From NCBI GenBank assembly GCA_001438985.1, contig LIAZ01000078.1, positions 1 through 5,861 of the forward strand: 5,861 bases of DNA, written 5' to 3'. The DNA comes from Acidimicrobium sp. BACL17 MAG-120823-bin42. Lineage in GTDB: Bacteria > Actinomycetota > Acidimicrobiia > Acidimicrobiales > Ilumatobacteraceae. Of this stretch, positions 5,855-5,861 are shown in pieces; position 1 is the stretch's first letter; the number at the start of each line of letters is the position of its first letter. The translations under genes were made by a program, and so were the position numbers. The notes beneath the pieces are model-generated. The model was not told the DNA's origin and made no database searches. It saw nothing but the letters and a program-made list of their open reading frames with translations.

Positions 5855-5861
5855 ATCAGCC

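Noticed and set aside
1..5861. tRNA, rRNA, CRISPR array, insertion sequence or long repeats
   Set aside because: Nothing on either strand showed tRNA-like arms, spaced direct repeats, transposase motifs or terminal inverted repeats; nearly all bases are in recognised genes.

Overview
The window looks like a piece of an actinobacterial chromosome, most plausibly from an uncultivated aquatic Acidimicrobiia-type lineage. Base composition is near 50% GC, the Aat and mutase proteins are of actinobacterial type, and no gene start has a convincing Shine-Dalgarno sequence. Instead, six of the seven starts have a TANNNT hexamer ending 6-8 bases before the ATG, as expected for leaderless transcripts in this phylum. 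The lineage call is an inference; the protein families are read directly from motifs.

Layout. Bases 1-76 (minus) hold the first 25 codons of a gene that runs off the left edge, possibly a peptidase S51 / class I amidotransferase-like protein. Next is a minus-strand protein tyrosine phosphatase (97-879). A divergent 92-bp promoter region (880-971) follows. It leads into a tightly spaced plus-strand trio: 3-hydroxybutyryl-CoA dehydrogenase (972-1829), leucyl/phenylalanyl-tRNA--protein transferase aat (1835-2500) and a fused B12-dependent mutase of the ethylmalonyl-CoA mutase/MeaA type (2510-4465). Converging on it, 4 bp away, is a small membrane-anchored LysM protein (4470-4823, minus). Divergent from that is a short-form glycerate kinase (4862-5854, plus). 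The last 7 bases are non-coding as far as visible. There is no gene-free stretch over 300 bases and no RNA gene, mobile element or CRISPR array.

How the genes may work together. The dehydrogenase and the mutase are both steps of the ethylmalonyl-CoA pathway, which turns acetyl-CoA into glyoxylate and C4/C3 acyl-CoAs when isocitrate lyase is absent. The dehydrogenase carries an NADP-like cofactor loop, which fits the reductive direction. Crotonyl-CoA carboxylase/reductase, methylsuccinyl-CoA dehydrogenase and mesaconyl-CoA hydratase are not in this window. Glycerate kinase could carry glyoxylate-derived carbon onward, but that link is inferred from proximity only. The aat gene between the two pathway genes is a protein-degradation (N-degron) enzyme with no obvious metabolic link. 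I see no clear undescribed multi-gene system; the points most worth checking are the leaderless promoter set, the cofactor loop of the dehydrogenase and the shortened kinase.
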